Of a DNA stretch of 56,965 bases, positions 34,095 to 42,866 are shown piece after piece. The notes beneath the pieces are model-generated. The model made no database searches. It saw nothing but the letters and a program-made list of their open reading frames with translations, and was not told where the DNA came from. The DNA comes from an uncultured Clostridia bacterium (lineage in GTDB: Bacteria; Bacillota; Clostridia; Christensenellales; UBA3700): contig CAOKSY010000012.1 of assembly GCA_948471525.1 (NCBI GenBank), forward strand, positions 1-56,965. Direction: 5' to 3'. The translations under genes and the position numbers were made by a program. Each line of letters opens with the position of its first letter. The stretch's first letter is position 1.

Positions 34095-34123
34095 TTGATT
34101 TTTAAGCGATTATGATTTATTAT
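34095..34123 (+). promoter_or_regulatory. Internal promoter for the last four tRNAs
   Basis: TTGATT (34095-34100), 17-bp spacer, TATTAT (34118-34123), 11 bp before tRNA-Lys. The 96-bp gap here is the longest in the cluster. Confidence 0.55.
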
Positions 34124-34134
34124 AACAAAGGTCC

Positions 34135-34210
34135 GACCCATTAGCTCAGTCGGTAGAGCACATGACTTTTAATCATGGTGTCCCGGGTTCAAATCCCGGA
34201 TGGGTCACCA
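34135..34210 (+). tRNA. tRNA-Lys (anticodon TTT)
   Basis: Acceptor GACCCAT/ATGGGTC, anticodon loop CTTTTAA (TTT), discriminator A, encoded CCA. Confidence 0.95.
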
Positions 34211-34229
34211 AATTATTTGGTAAAAATAC

Positions 34230-34313
34230 GCGGATGTGGCGGAATTGGCAGACGCGCTAGACTTAGGATCTAGTGTCTACGACATGGGAGTTCGAGTCTC
34301 TTCATCCGCACCA
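34230..34313 (+). tRNA. tRNA-Leu (anticodon TAG)
   Basis: 84 bases with the long variable arm of class II tRNAs. Acceptor GCGGATG/CATCCGC, anticodon loop CTTAGGA (TAG), encoded CCA. Confidence 0.95.
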
Positions 34314-34326
34314 AAAGCGAAAATAT

Positions 34327-34401
<75 letters not shown>

Positions 34402-34410
34402 TAAAGATAT

Positions 34411-34486
34411 GCACCTTTAGCTCAGTTGGTAGAGCAAATGACTCTTAATCATTGGGTCCAGAGTTCGAGTCTCTGAAGGTGCACCA
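34411..34486 (+). tRNA. tRNA-Lys (anticodon CTT)
   Basis: Acceptor GCACCTT/AAGGTGC, anticodon loop CTCTTAA (CTT), discriminator A, encoded CCA. Confidence 0.95.
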
Positions 34487-34518
34487 TAACAGGGGTATAC
34501 GAACACCCCGACAATAGA

Positions 34519-34542
34519 GAAACCGATTTTCGGTTTCTTTTT
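34519..34542 (+). terminator. Terminator of the tRNA cluster
   Basis: GAAACCGA (34519-34526) and TCGGTTTC (34530-34537), then five T. Confidence 0.9.
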
Positions 34543-34635
34543 GTATATACTGTAAAGAGTTTGCTTTGCATCGAGAATGCCAGAAGATCGATGAAAGCCT
34601 TCTGTCATATAAAATCGGAACAAGATATAAATGCA

Positions 34636-35100
34636 ATGAATATAAATATCAAAGAGTATAAAGATCAGCATTTTCCCGCGGTATCGCAATTATTTTACGA
34701 TACTGTGCATTTCGTAAATATACGCGACTATACTGTCGAGCAGTGCGACGCTTGGACGGACAAATCCAATAATTTGATTACGCGCAGAGACGCGTTGCTC
34801 GCGCAAAAAACTTTGGTTGCGGAAATCGACGGAGAGATAGCGGGCTTCGGAAGTATCGACGGTACGGGTTATTTGGATATGCTGTACATTCACAAGGACT
34901 TCGGACGCAGAGGCGTAGCGACTGCGCTGTGCGAAGAATTGGAAAAAATGTTTGACGTTGTAACGGCTCACGTTTCGATCACGGCAAAAGGATTTTTTCA
35001 CAAGCGCGGATATTTTGTGCTGAATTCGCAATGCGTGGGAATAAACGGCTTGACCTTAAAAAATTACGTTATGGTAAAGAATATCGTCGGCGGCGAATAG
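34636..35100 (+). CDS. GNAT-family N-acetyltransferase
   Basis: 154 residues from the ATG at 34636, where the GNAT fold begins (NINIKEYKDQHFPAVSQLF). The frame is open upstream to 34561 with an ATG at 34591, but none has a clear ribosome binding site. The acetyl-CoA loop is GRRGVATALCEEL, preceded by LDMLYIHKDF, and the C-terminal FFHKRGYFV fits YafP/ElaA-like small acetyltransferases. The substrate is not known. Lies directly after the tRNA terminator. Confidence 0.82.
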   Translation: MNINIKEYKDQHFPAVSQLFYDTVHFVNIRDYTVEQCDAWTDKSNNLITRRDALLAQKTLVAEIDGEIAGFGSIDGTGYLDMLYIHKDFGRRGVATALCEELEKMFDVVTAHVSITAKGFFHKRGYFVLNSQCVGINGLTLKNYVMVKNIVGGE

Positions 35101-35157
35101 ATAAAATAAATGGCGCGAATAAATCTTTGCGCGGCTATATAGTCGCGCTGTTGTCTA

Positions 35158-35186
35158 TTGACAGATTTGCGGAAAAATGCTAATAT
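35158..35186 (+). promoter_or_regulatory. Promoter of the small membrane gene
   Basis: TTGACA (35158-35163), 17-bp spacer, TAATAT (35181-35186). It is followed by TAGGAGAG and the ATG at 35207. Confidence 0.7.
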
Positions 35187-35206
35187 ATTGGCAGTAGGAG
35201 AGAATA

Positions 35207-35388
35207 ATGAAAAAGTTTTTGAGACTTATCATCATTGTTATCATACCTATCGTCGTCGGCAAAAATATTCGGGCGGTTTAAATGAAGAAAACGAAGACGG
35301 CGAAAGCGTTCAGTTTGTAATTATCGGCAACAATAAGGCGAGTATAAAGCCGAGAGAAAAGAGCGATGAGGGCGAATGCGTCGCATAG
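35207..35388 (+). pseudogene. Small membrane protein gene interrupted by a one-base frameshift
   Basis: Not a normal open frame, but strong start signals exist: promoter 35158-35186, AGGAG 35196-35200 and ATG 35207. The first frame codes MKKFLRLIIIVIIPIVVG, a membrane anchor, then stops at 35281. The next frame continues smoothly as YSGGLNEENEDGESVQFVIIG and ends EGECVA at 35388. One extra A in the A5 run at 35261-35265 would join both into one 60-residue protein. So the gene is frameshifted, mis-assembled or read by slippage. Only 48 bp separate it from the four-TM gene, whose N-terminus is similar. Confidence 0.5.
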
Positions 35389-35436
35389 GACGGCGATACG
35401 TTCTGATTATAAATAAGTTTATACGGAGTACAAGAT

Positions 35437-36261
35437 TTGAAGAAATTTACTTTTATTATTATGTTGATAATACTGACGCCGCTGGGATTGGGATTGGCGG
35501 TGTTCAGCATAGGCGTCGACAGCGGATCCGCCGCGGTTTCGCGCGCGGGACAACTGATAATATATATGGGAGTTCCTTTGACTGCGCTGGCTGTGGTAAC
35601 GACGATTTTGGTAAAGATGATGATCGGCGGCGCGTTTTCTTCCCAAAAGAAAAAACGCAGCAGAGAAGACGAGTATTCGGAGATTGAAGATATAAACTCT
35701 TCGAGTTATGACGACAAACAGAAAAAGACACTCGAGTACTACGGCAAACATATGTCCGGTAATTACAAAAATGCGACGCTCAAGGAAAAAATTATAGCGT
35801 TTTCGGTTTTAGGATATTTTATCGGTACCATTGCGTTGGTCATTATTTTCGGCGCGCTTGCGATGCTGACTCCGACTTTTATATGTATGGGATTATTCGG
35901 CGGACCGATACTTATTGCATGTATAGTCATCTCGATAAAAGAGCGGATTTCTATGAAGTTCAATATAGATAAGGTCGACGTGCGCGACGTTATGTGCGGA
36001 GAGGTGTCGGGTTGTTATCTATCTAGTTCTTCGAGCGTAGGCGAAGGCAATAATTCGCGGATCACAGGTACGGTTTACCGTATCGTATTGACCTGCGGAA
36101 GGGGCGAGTATACGGCGTACTCGTATGATTTTTACGAAAACGGCGAAGTCGTCTGCTTCGTTCCGAGAGGGCGCAAACTTGCCGCTATCATAGAGAAAAA
36201 CTATCTTATGGAGAAGATAGCTTCGTCAAAAGACGACGGCAACGATATCGGAGAGATCTGA
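35437..36261 (+). CDS. Four-helix membrane protein of unknown function
   Basis: 274 residues. The TTG start at 35437 is supported by ACGGAG 8 bases upstream. Two hydrophobic segments (about 5-30 and 38-62) are followed by a charged loop (KKKRSREDEYSEIED), two more segments (about 118-170) and a C-terminal soluble domain of about 100 residues with TVYRIVLTCGRGEYTAYSYDF and GRKLAAIIEKNY. I do not recognise the family. It probably shares a transcript with the small frameshifted membrane gene. Confidence 0.72.
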   Translation: MKKFTFIIMLIILTPLGLGLAVFSIGVDSGSAAVSRAGQLIIYMGVPLTALAVVTTILVKMMIGGAFSSQKKKRSREDEYSEIEDINSSSYDDKQKKTLEYYGKHMSGNYKNATLKEKIIAFSVLGYFIGTIALVIIFGALAMLTPTFICMGLFGGPILIACIVISIKERISMKFNIDKVDVRDVMCGEVSGCYLSSSSSVGEGNNSRITGTVYRIVLTCGRGEYTAYSYDFYENGEVVCFVPRGRKLAAIIEKNYLMEKIASSKDDGNDIGEI

Positions 36262-36275
36262 TCGGCTATATTGAA

Positions 36276-36298
36276 GGCGCATTTATATGCGCCATTTT
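36276..36298 (+). terminator. Terminator of the four-helix membrane protein gene
   Basis: GGCGCAT (36276-36282) and ATGCGCC (36287-36293) with a 4-base loop, then ATTTTC, 14 bp after the stop. Confidence 0.75.
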
Positions 36299-36506
36299 CA
36301 TATCAAAGGTAATAACGGAACACTTTTGCAATATTATAATATACCGAAGAATACGTTCGGCGAATAGATTGATTGTCTGCGGCGGTAAAGAGGGATATAA
36401 ATAATTTTGATTCTTTGATTTTGTGTCGAAATCCGCTTTGTTAATTCAGTGTATTTAACCGTTCGTATTGCTTTATTTGCCAGAAAAATTTACGGAAGAT
36501 CTTTGT
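36299..36506. other. Intergenic region, nothing recognised
   Basis: AT-rich stretch between the terminator and the strong promoter of the M60 gene. No gene, repeat or operator recognised. Confidence 0.4.
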
Positions 36507-36535
36507 TTGACAAGACAAATCTATTATGATATAAT
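36507..36535 (+). promoter_or_regulatory. Consensus promoter of the M60 peptidase gene
   Basis: TTGACA (36507-36512), 17-bp spacer, TATAAT (36530-36535): a full consensus match. AGAGGAGTA precedes the ATG at 36603. Strong constitutive expression is expected unless a regulator binds nearby. Confidence 0.85.
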
Positions 36536-36602
36536 CACTTAAAACCGATATGAGAACGGGGATATAATTGTAAAAAAACCATATTTGACAGAGGAGTAAT
36601 TT

Positions 36603-39600
36603 ATGGCAGAAAAAGACAATTCAAAGTCGACAGCGAAGCCTGCGGCGAAGAGTACGGCGAAAGCCGCTCCCAAAGCGGAAGCGAAGCCCGCGGCGAAGAG
36701 TACGGCGAAAGCCGCTCCCAAAGCGGAAGCGAAACCTGCGGCGAAGAGTACGGCGAAAGCCGCTCCAAAAGCGGAAGCGAAGCCCGCGGCAAAGAGTACG
36801 GCGAAAGCCGCTCCCAAAGCGGAAGTGAAACCTGCGGCAAAGAGTACGGCGAAAGCCGCTCCCAAGGCAGAACCTAAGAGCGAAGCTAAGGTCGCCCCTC
36901 CCGATAAAAAGAAGGCGCCCGCGGCTAAAGTAGAAAGCAAAACCAATACTGAGAAAGATACTGCTTCGGCAAAAGTCAATAAAAAGTCCGTTACAAAGAC
37001 GGCTGAAGCCGATATTCACGGCAAAGACAGCAAGCCTGCAGAAGATGTAAAAACCAAATCGGCAAAAAAGAATTCTTCCGAATCCAAGACTGACAGACGC
37101 GAAAATGCGGTGGCTGCCGATATAGTAGAACTTGAAAAGTCTAAGAAGTCGGAGAAACCCGTCAAAGAAAAACCCGAACGCGAAGAAAAAGAAGTTAAGA
37201 AGGAAAGCAGACCTTCTTACGACGGCGAAGTAAGCAGAAAACAAATGGCGATCGTACTTGCCGTAATTGCGGGGGTAATCATCGTCACGCTTATATTGGG
37301 AATAGCGCTGGGAGTAAAATCCTGTTCTAATTTCAGCAAAACCTTCAGATATGAATATACCAACGCTTCCGTCGTAGGATTTTCCTCCAAGACGTTGGGA
37401 GAGACCGATAGATACAAACCTGTAAAGGAGATCAAGAACGAGGGACTTCCCGCATATCCGAAATACGGATATACTTTAAAGGAGGTGCTCGGAGAAGAAA
37501 ACGCTTACAGAAGAGACGAACTTATTTACGAGTCCAGTTATCTCACCGCTACCGGCACGTGGAACGGCGGAAAGGGCGGATTTACCTGGATGGACGAGGA
37601 GGGTAGACTGTACAGCGGCACAAGAGCAAATCCTCAGCCCACGCTTGGAAAAGACGGAGTACAGCGTCAGCTTTATCAGCATACCGTATCCGTAGGTATG
37701 TATTTCGGCGACGTGTCCGATAATGAACCGGGCGTAATCAAGGAAGTTACTATGCGTCCCCGTCAGTATACCAGAGGTTACAATGTCACGGGCGTATATG
37801 CTCCTGCAGGAGAAGTAATAAAAATAGAGATCAGCGAAGCGGATATGGAGGCTACCGGAGGCGTAGTCGTACATATCGGTCAAGCTCTTTATAACGGCAA
37901 GGCTAACAATATTTGGACTGCAAAAGGACAGATGCAGCGTTTCCCTGTCATACTCAATACAATGACAGTCAGCAAGGACACCGCTGTACTGGAGAACGGA
38001 GTCTACACCGCATACGTAGGATCGTTCGTAGGCGGACCGATTTATATTCGCAACGAGACCGTTACGTTCACCGCGACGATCTCGGGCGCCGTAAACTATT
38101 CGCACTTTATTCTCGGATATACGACGGAGGAGGAGTTTGAAGAGAACTCCAAGTCGTCCGCTCCGTATTTCGATCTCGAAGTATGGGACAACGGCGTACT
38201 TCATTCCGGACCTAAAGAATATGCAAAACAGTTCAGCTATGAAGATATCTACAAAGCGGCGGTACTTTGGGAGAAAGTGTCGCTCGTTAGTACGACGGGC
38301 AGCCCGCAGGGAATAGTATTCCTCTACGATCCGTTCGTAGCGGCGGGCGCGGCGGTAGCTTTCCCGGGTCAGGGATCTGTCAACTGTCCGGCAGACTGGA
38401 TGAGAAACTCTTTGAATTACAAAGGCATTGTCAATTCCGGCGGATGGGGTAATTTCCACGAATATCATCACAACTTCCAAGGCTACGGAGTAGGCAACGG
38501 CGGCGAAGTCACCAACAACGGTATGACGCTCGTATCGTACTCGCAGTTCACCAAGATATCTTCCGCAAGAGGCATTGATTCTTACGGCGCGGCAGGTCTC
38601 GGAGGATGGAATAGTTACACCAGCGCGACTTGGGCGCTCGAGGAAGTACTCAAGATAGCTCGCCCGGGAGTATCGCCGAGCAACGGCAATATGGGACTTT
38701 CCATATATGCTACGCTGTTGCACAACTTCGGCGCGGACAACTATATTCAAGCAAAATACCGTCAGAGAAGCGCAGGCTACGGAGAGTATTACGTCGGCTA
38801 TTTAAAAGCATGGCAGGATATCACTCACAACGATATGACGTATTTCTTCAAGGACGTACTTCAGGGAATATCGGAGAAAGACGCGGCAAAGCTGACCAAT
38901 TCGGATTATTCTATGTTCGTTCCTGTATCGTCTGTATATCAGACGGGCAGAAGCTATAAGTATGACGGCGAGACAAGGTATTTCAAGACGATGCAGCCTT
39001 ATGCGATCAAGTATAATACGCCGTTTGAAGTCGATCTCAGACCGTATACGCTTGAAGACGGAATGTATAAACACGGAAGCATAGTCCTGCCGGACGGTTT
39101 TTCGTTCAAGATAAAGAACGTTACTTCGCCCGAATTCGGCAAGATAGAGGCAAAGGAAGACGGATTATATACCTTTATACCCGACAAAAACCACTTGCAT
39201 TCGGGTAAAATATTGGTTACTTTGGAAATAACAAAGGACGACGGCGCGTTCAAAGTAGACGACGTAGACCTTGTACTCGAGTTCGAGCAGTCGCACGAGA
39301 TGAATAAGAGCGTGCTCGAGAGGACTACGTATACGTATTCCGCAGACAAAATGTACAAAGACGCGGAGCAGGCGTATGCAAACAACTACGCGGGATACGC
39401 GTCCAAGGAAGAGGGAGACAATATCAATCCGGTACAGAACAGTAATACCGATATATGGTACTATCCCAAGAATTATCAGGATCAGTCGTCGCCGCATATT
39501 GTGCCCGACAACGCGGTCGCCGAAGTCAAAGGAAAGCTCTATTTCAAAGACGCCGGCAAGTACCGTATTTACCTCAGAGGACGTACAAACTGCGCGATGT

Positions 39601-40883
39601 ACTATTCGACAGAGGGCGACGTGCCCGAGAAATATAAACTCGGCGGAGTAATAAAGAATGCAAACGGCAGCGCAAACTTCTATTTGAGTGACAGTAAGAC
39701 TTACGTCGATCTGGAACTCGGCGAGAATTCATGGGTATACTTCAAGACCGTACTCATAGTCGAGACGACGCCTATAGTAAGCTTTGTCGGTCTGGGTATG
39801 TCTCAGTGGACGGATCCTATGTTTACGATCCAAGAAGACGAAGACGGTAAATTGCATTATTACGATTATCAAGGACACGAAGTAAGCGAAGCGGAGGCGA
39901 ACAATGCGGAAAAAATCCCGCCTATACCCAAAGGTCAGCCCTATGTAAATGCTTACAGAAGCACCTACGAGATGCCGCACGGCGATTTCGAGTCCGAATA
40001 TATGTATACCAGAAAGTATAACTATAATTACAACGGCGATATTGTAATCGTCAGCGAGGGCAAGAAACAGACTTCGACGGCAGATTGCAACTATATACCT
40101 TGGAAGGGGCTTGAGGCTCAAAACTCAATAGACAACCTATTTGACGGCGATCCCAATACCGGTATCAACTTCGATAAGAGATGGGGAGTATCGGAGACAA
40201 ATCCCGCAATACTGGCTTTTGATCTCGGTGAAGTCATCAAGGCAAACGCTATGACGCTGTACACCAACATCAAGACCAACGGCAATGACAAAGGTTTCCC
40301 CAAGGACTTCAAGTTGGAAGGAAGTATCAACGGTACGGATTACTTTGATATGGGAAGCTGGACCAATCAGGGACAGCCTGCGGTAAGCAGACAGTATTTA
40401 CTCAAAGACGGTAAGGACTACGAATTTAGATATTACCGACTGACGATTACCAAATCCGGCGGCAATACAAGATGCGCGTTGGCGGAGTTGCAGTTCTCTT
40501 ACAGGCTGAGACTTGCTGGCGACGGAAACAATCTCTTCTCGCCTGATAACGAGAAGTTTGTATTCGACAAAAAGTGGAGCGCGCAGCAAGCGCATTCTAC
40601 GTTCGGTCACGTATATCTCGGCAAGTCGGGAGCGAAGATGAAATTCGAATTTGAAGGCACGAGATTTGCGATACTTTCGTCGGCAGAGTTCGGATACAAA
40701 TTCGAGGTCAAGATCGACGGCAAGGAAGTGCCTTCGATAGCCGTCAAATCTATGGACGGCAAATACGGAGTGACTTATATTTGTCCAAAACTCTCCTCGG
40801 GCAAGCACAAGGTAGAGATAAAGTGCAAGGGCAAAGCCAATATAGATTCGATCGCAATTTACGACGAGGATAAAGTAAAATAA
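36603..40883 (+). CDS. Membrane-anchored M60-like peptidase with H1-like tail, PA14-like and F5/8C domains
   Basis: 1426 residues, probably a type II membrane protein. Residues 1-210 are rich in Lys, Ala and Pro and include five copies of AKPAAKSTAKAAPKAE (11-90). One membrane segment spans about 215-238. The outer part starts with a Peptidase M60 (enhancin-type) domain (about 380-760): zinc motif HEYHH (619-623) with the third ligand Glu635 in GGEVTNN. A PA14-like domain (about 970-1060), an F5/8-type C carbohydrate-binding domain (about 1160-1300) and a last beta domain follow. M60 enzymes cut mucin-type glycoproteins, so mucin use is likely. No signal peptidase site is visible, so the positively charged tail should stay in the cytoplasm. 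Confidence 0.88.
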   Translation: MAEKDNSKSTAKPAAKSTAKAAPKAEAKPAAKSTAKAAPKAEAKPAAKSTAKAAPKAEAKPAAKSTAKAAPKAEVKPAAKSTAKAAPKAEPKSEAKVAPPDKKKAPAAKVESKTNTEKDTASAKVNKKSVTKTAEADIHGKDSKPAEDVKTKSAKKNSSESKTDRRENAVAADIVELEKSKKSEKPVKEKPEREEKEVKKESRPSYDGEVSRKQMAIVLAVIAGVIIVTLILGIALGVKSCSNFSKTFRYEYTNASVVGFSSKTLGETDRYKPVKEIKNEGLPAYPKYGYTLKEVLGEENAYRRDELIYESSYLTATGTWNGGKGGFTWMDEEGRLYSGTRANPQPTLGKDGVQRQLYQHTVSVGMYFGDVSDNEPGVIKEVTMRPRQYTRGYNVTGVYAPAGEVIKIEISEADMEATGGVVVHIGQALYNGKANNIWTAKGQMQRFPVILNTMTVSKDTAVLENGVYTAYVGSFVGGPIYIRNETVTFTATISGAVNYSHFILGYTTEEEFEENSKSSAPYFDLEVWDNGVLHSGPKEYAKQFSYEDIYKAAVLWEKVSLVSTTGSPQGIVFLYDPFVAAGAAVAFPGQGSVNCPADWMRNSLNYKGIVNSGGWGNFHEYHHNFQGYGVGNGGEVTNNGMTLVSYSQFTKISSARGIDSYGAAGLGGWNSYTSATWALEEVLKIARPGVSPSNGNMGLSIYATLLHNFGADNYIQAKYRQRSAGYGEYYVGYLKAWQDITHNDMTYFFKDVLQGISEKDAAKLTNSDYSMFVPVSSVYQTGRSYKYDGETRYFKTMQPYAIKYNTPFEVDLRPYTLEDGMYKHGSIVLPDGFSFKIKNVTSPEFGKIEAKEDGLYTFIPDKNHLHSGKILVTLEITKDDGAFKVDDVDLVLEFEQSHEMNKSVLERTTYTYSADKMYKDAEQAYANNYAGYASKEEGDNINPVQNSNTDIWYYPKNYQDQSSPHIVPDNAVAEVKGKLYFKDAGKYRIYLRGRTNCAMYYSTEGDVPEKYKLGGVIKNANGSANFYLSDSKTYVDLELGENSWVYFKTVLIVETTPIVSFVGLGMSQWTDPMFTIQEDEDGKLHYYDYQGHEVSEAEANNAEKIPPIPKGQPYVNAYRSTYEMPHGDFESEYMYTRKYNYNYNGDIVIVSEGKKQTSTADCNYIPWKGLEAQNSIDNLFDGDPNTGINFDKRWGVSETNPAILAFDLGEVIKANAMTLYTNIKTNGNDKGFPKDFKLEGSINGTDYFDMGSWTNQGQPAVSRQYLLKDGKDYEFRYYRLTITKSGGNTRCALAELQFSYRLRLAGDGNNLFSPDNEKFVFDKKWSAQQAHSTFGHVYLGKSGAKMKFEFEGTRFAILSSAEFGYKFEVKIDGKEVPSIAVKSMDGKYGVTYICPKLSSGKHKVEIKCKGKANIDSIAIYDEDKVK
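36633..36872 (+). repeat. 48-bp tandem repeat, five copies, inside the M60 gene
   Basis: Five adjacent in-frame copies of a 48-bp unit coding AKPAAKSTAKAAPKAE, with a few base changes and two residue changes at unit borders (A to V, A to P). The near-identity suggests recent expansion and likely length variation between strains. Confidence 0.95.
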
Positions 40884-40884
40884 A

Positions 40885-40928
40885 ATAACAAAACGCAGTT
40901 CGATAACGAACTGCGTTTTGTTATACAA
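40885..40928. terminator. Bidirectional terminator between the M60 gene and typA
   Basis: An 18-bp perfect stem (40885-40902 with 40907-40924) and loop ATAA; the inner part CGCAGTTCG/CGAACTGCG is followed by TTTTGTT on both strands. It serves the two converging transcripts. Confidence 0.9.
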
Positions 40929-40931
40929 ATT

Positions 40932-40957
40932 AAGCGCGTCTTTCGGCGCGCTTTTAT
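40932..40957 (+). terminator. Second hairpin with T tract
   Basis: AAGCGCG (40932-40938) and CGCGCTT (40947-40953), then TTTA, directly after the main terminator. It would back up plus-strand termination. Confidence 0.6.
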
Positions 40958-40972
40958 ATTTGAAATTATGCT

Positions 40973-42796
40973 TTACATATTCTTCTTCATCTTCGCTTCT
41001 TGTTTGAGCCTGAGATCTTTTGCGAGTATCGTCTTGCGCAGTCTTATGCTCTTGGGCGTCACTTCGACGAGTTCGTCGTCTGCGATGAATTCCAGACACT
41101 GCTCGAGCGACATCTGGGTCGGGGTAATGAGTTTGAGCGCTTCTTCGCTTCCGCTTGCGCGGTTATTGGTGAGCTGCTTTTTCTTGCATACGTTGACGAC
41201 CATATCGTCTTCTCTGGAGTTTACTCCCACTATCATTCCTTCGTATACGTTTACGCCCGCTCCGATAAATAGGTTGCCGCGCTCCTGCGCGTTGAACAAT
41301 CCGTAAGAAGTAGTAGCTCCGTCTTCCCACGCGATCAGTGAACCTCTGTTGCGCTCCTGCACTTCGCCCTTATACGGTTCGTATCCCTTGAGTACGTGGT
41401 GCATTACTCCGAAGCCGCGCGTGTCAGTCAGCATTTCGCTGCGGTAGCCGATAAGACATCTCGACGGGATCTCGAATTCGAGTTTTGTGCCGCCTCTTCC
41501 GTCGGGGAACATATTTTTGAGATCGCCTTTTCTTGCGCCGATCTTATTCATCACCGCGCCCACGTATTCTTCGGGCACGTCGACTATAAGCTCTTCTACA
41601 GGTTCGCACTTTACGCCGTCTATGTCTTTGTAGATTACTCTGGGACGCGACACTTGGAATTCGTATCCCTCGCGTCTCATCGTCTCTATCAGTATCGACA
41701 GGTGCAGTTCGCCTCTGCCGAATACCTTAAAGCAGTCGGCGGAATCCGTGTCTTCCACTCTCATAGACACGTTTGTTTCGACTTCTTTATACAGTCTCGC
41801 TCTCAGATGTCTGGAGGTGACGAATTTGCCTTCCTTTCCCGCAAACGGGGAGTTGTTGACCATAAATATCATTGACAGGGTAGGCTCGTCGATCTTTACG
41901 AAAGGCAGCGCTTCTACTTTATCCACGTCGCATATGGTCTCGCCTATATTGAGGTTGTCCACGCCGCTGATAGCGACGATATCTCCCATTTTGCCGCTCT
42001 CGCACTCCACGCGTCTCAGTCCTTCGTATTGATAAAGTTTGGAAATCTTCGCCTGATGGCGCGATCCGTCGGCGTGGCAGATGACGGCTTGCTGACCGCT
42101 CTTGATAGCGCCTCGCACTATTTTTCCGATACCTATTCTTCCCACGTATTCGTCATAATCGATGTTGCATATGATCGTCTGCAGTCCGTCCTCGATATCG
42201 CCTTCGGGACAGGGGATCTGTTCTATTATCGTGTCGAGCAGAGGAGTCATATCCTTGCCGACTTCGCCGACTTTGAGAGTTGCCCAGCCTTGTTTCGCGC
42301 TCGCCATAACGGTGACGAAATCCAGCTGGTCGTCGTTTGCTCCCAGTTCGATAAACAAGTCTATCAGCTGATCGATTACTTGATTGGGATCGCCGCCTCT
42401 GTCGACTTTGTTGATCACGACTACGGCTTTTTTGTCGAGACCGAGAGCTTTTTTCAGTACGTATCTCGTCTGCGGCATACATCCCTCTACCGCGTCCACG
42501 AGCAGCAGCACGCCGTCTACCATCGACAGTATACGTTCTACTTCGCCTCCGAAGTCCGCGTGTCCGGGGGTGTCAATTATATTGATCTTTATTCCTTTAT
42601 AGTGTACGGCGGTATTTTTCGCGAGTATCGTTATACCGCGTTCTCTCTCTATGTCGCCGTTGTCCATAACTCTGTCGACTACCGCTTCGTTGGAGCGGAA
42701 TATGCCGTTCTGGCGGAGCAGTTGATCGACCATCGTCGTTTTGCCGTGATCGACGTGCGCTATTATTGCAATGTTTCTTACGTCAGTTCTTTTCAT
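40973..42796 (-). CDS. typA: Ribosome-associated GTPase TypA/BipA
   Basis: Translational GTPase related to EF-G, involved in ribosome assembly and stress growth. 607 residues. G1 AHVDHGKTTMVDQLL and G3 DTPGHADFGGEVER are at the N-terminus, NKVDRGG is G4, and the C-terminal domain with RGSLIAWEDG and GMIVGVNSREDDM is TypA-specific. Last gene of the minus-strand group; ends at the bidirectional terminator. An AAAAAGG ribosome binding site precedes the ATG and a small GTATC/GATAC hairpin lies in the leader. Confidence 0.96.
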   Translation of the reverse strand: MKRTDVRNIAIIAHVDHGKTTMVDQLLRQNGIFRSNEAVVDRVMDNGDIERERGITILAKNTAVHYKGIKINIIDTPGHADFGGEVERILSMVDGVLLLVDAVEGCMPQTRYVLKKALGLDKKAVVVINKVDRGGDPNQVIDQLIDLFIELGANDDQLDFVTVMASAKQGWATLKVGEVGKDMTPLLDTIIEQIPCPEGDIEDGLQTIICNIDYDEYVGRIGIGKIVRGAIKSGQQAVICHADGSRHQAKISKLYQYEGLRRVECESGKMGDIVAISGVDNLNIGETICDVDKVEALPFVKIDEPTLSMIFMVNNSPFAGKEGKFVTSRHLRARLYKEVETNVSMRVEDTDSADCFKVFGRGELHLSILIETMRREGYEFQVSRPRVIYKDIDGVKCEPVEELIVDVPEEYVGAVMNKIGARKGDLKNMFPDGRGGTKLEFEIPSRCLIGYRSEMLTDTRGFGVMHHVLKGYEPYKGEVQERNRGSLIAWEDGATTSYGLFNAQERGNLFIGAGVNVYEGMIVGVNSREDDMVVNVCKKKQLTNNRASGSEEALKLITPTQMSLEQCLEFIADDELVEVTPKSIRLRKTILAKDLRLKQEAKMKKNM

Positions 42797-42866
42797 ATAT
42801 AAACCTTTTTCCGTATCTTATGATACCTTGTATTCGATTGTTTTCCTATATCGGTTTTTTATTCCG

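Noticed and set aside
36633..36872. CRISPR-like array
   Set aside because: The repeats are directly adjacent and in frame inside a protein gene, with no spacers; no cas gene is present.
37476..38750. 424-codon antisense frame inside the M60 gene
   Set aside because: Same cause; the plus-strand gene has a zinc site, domains and a consensus promoter.
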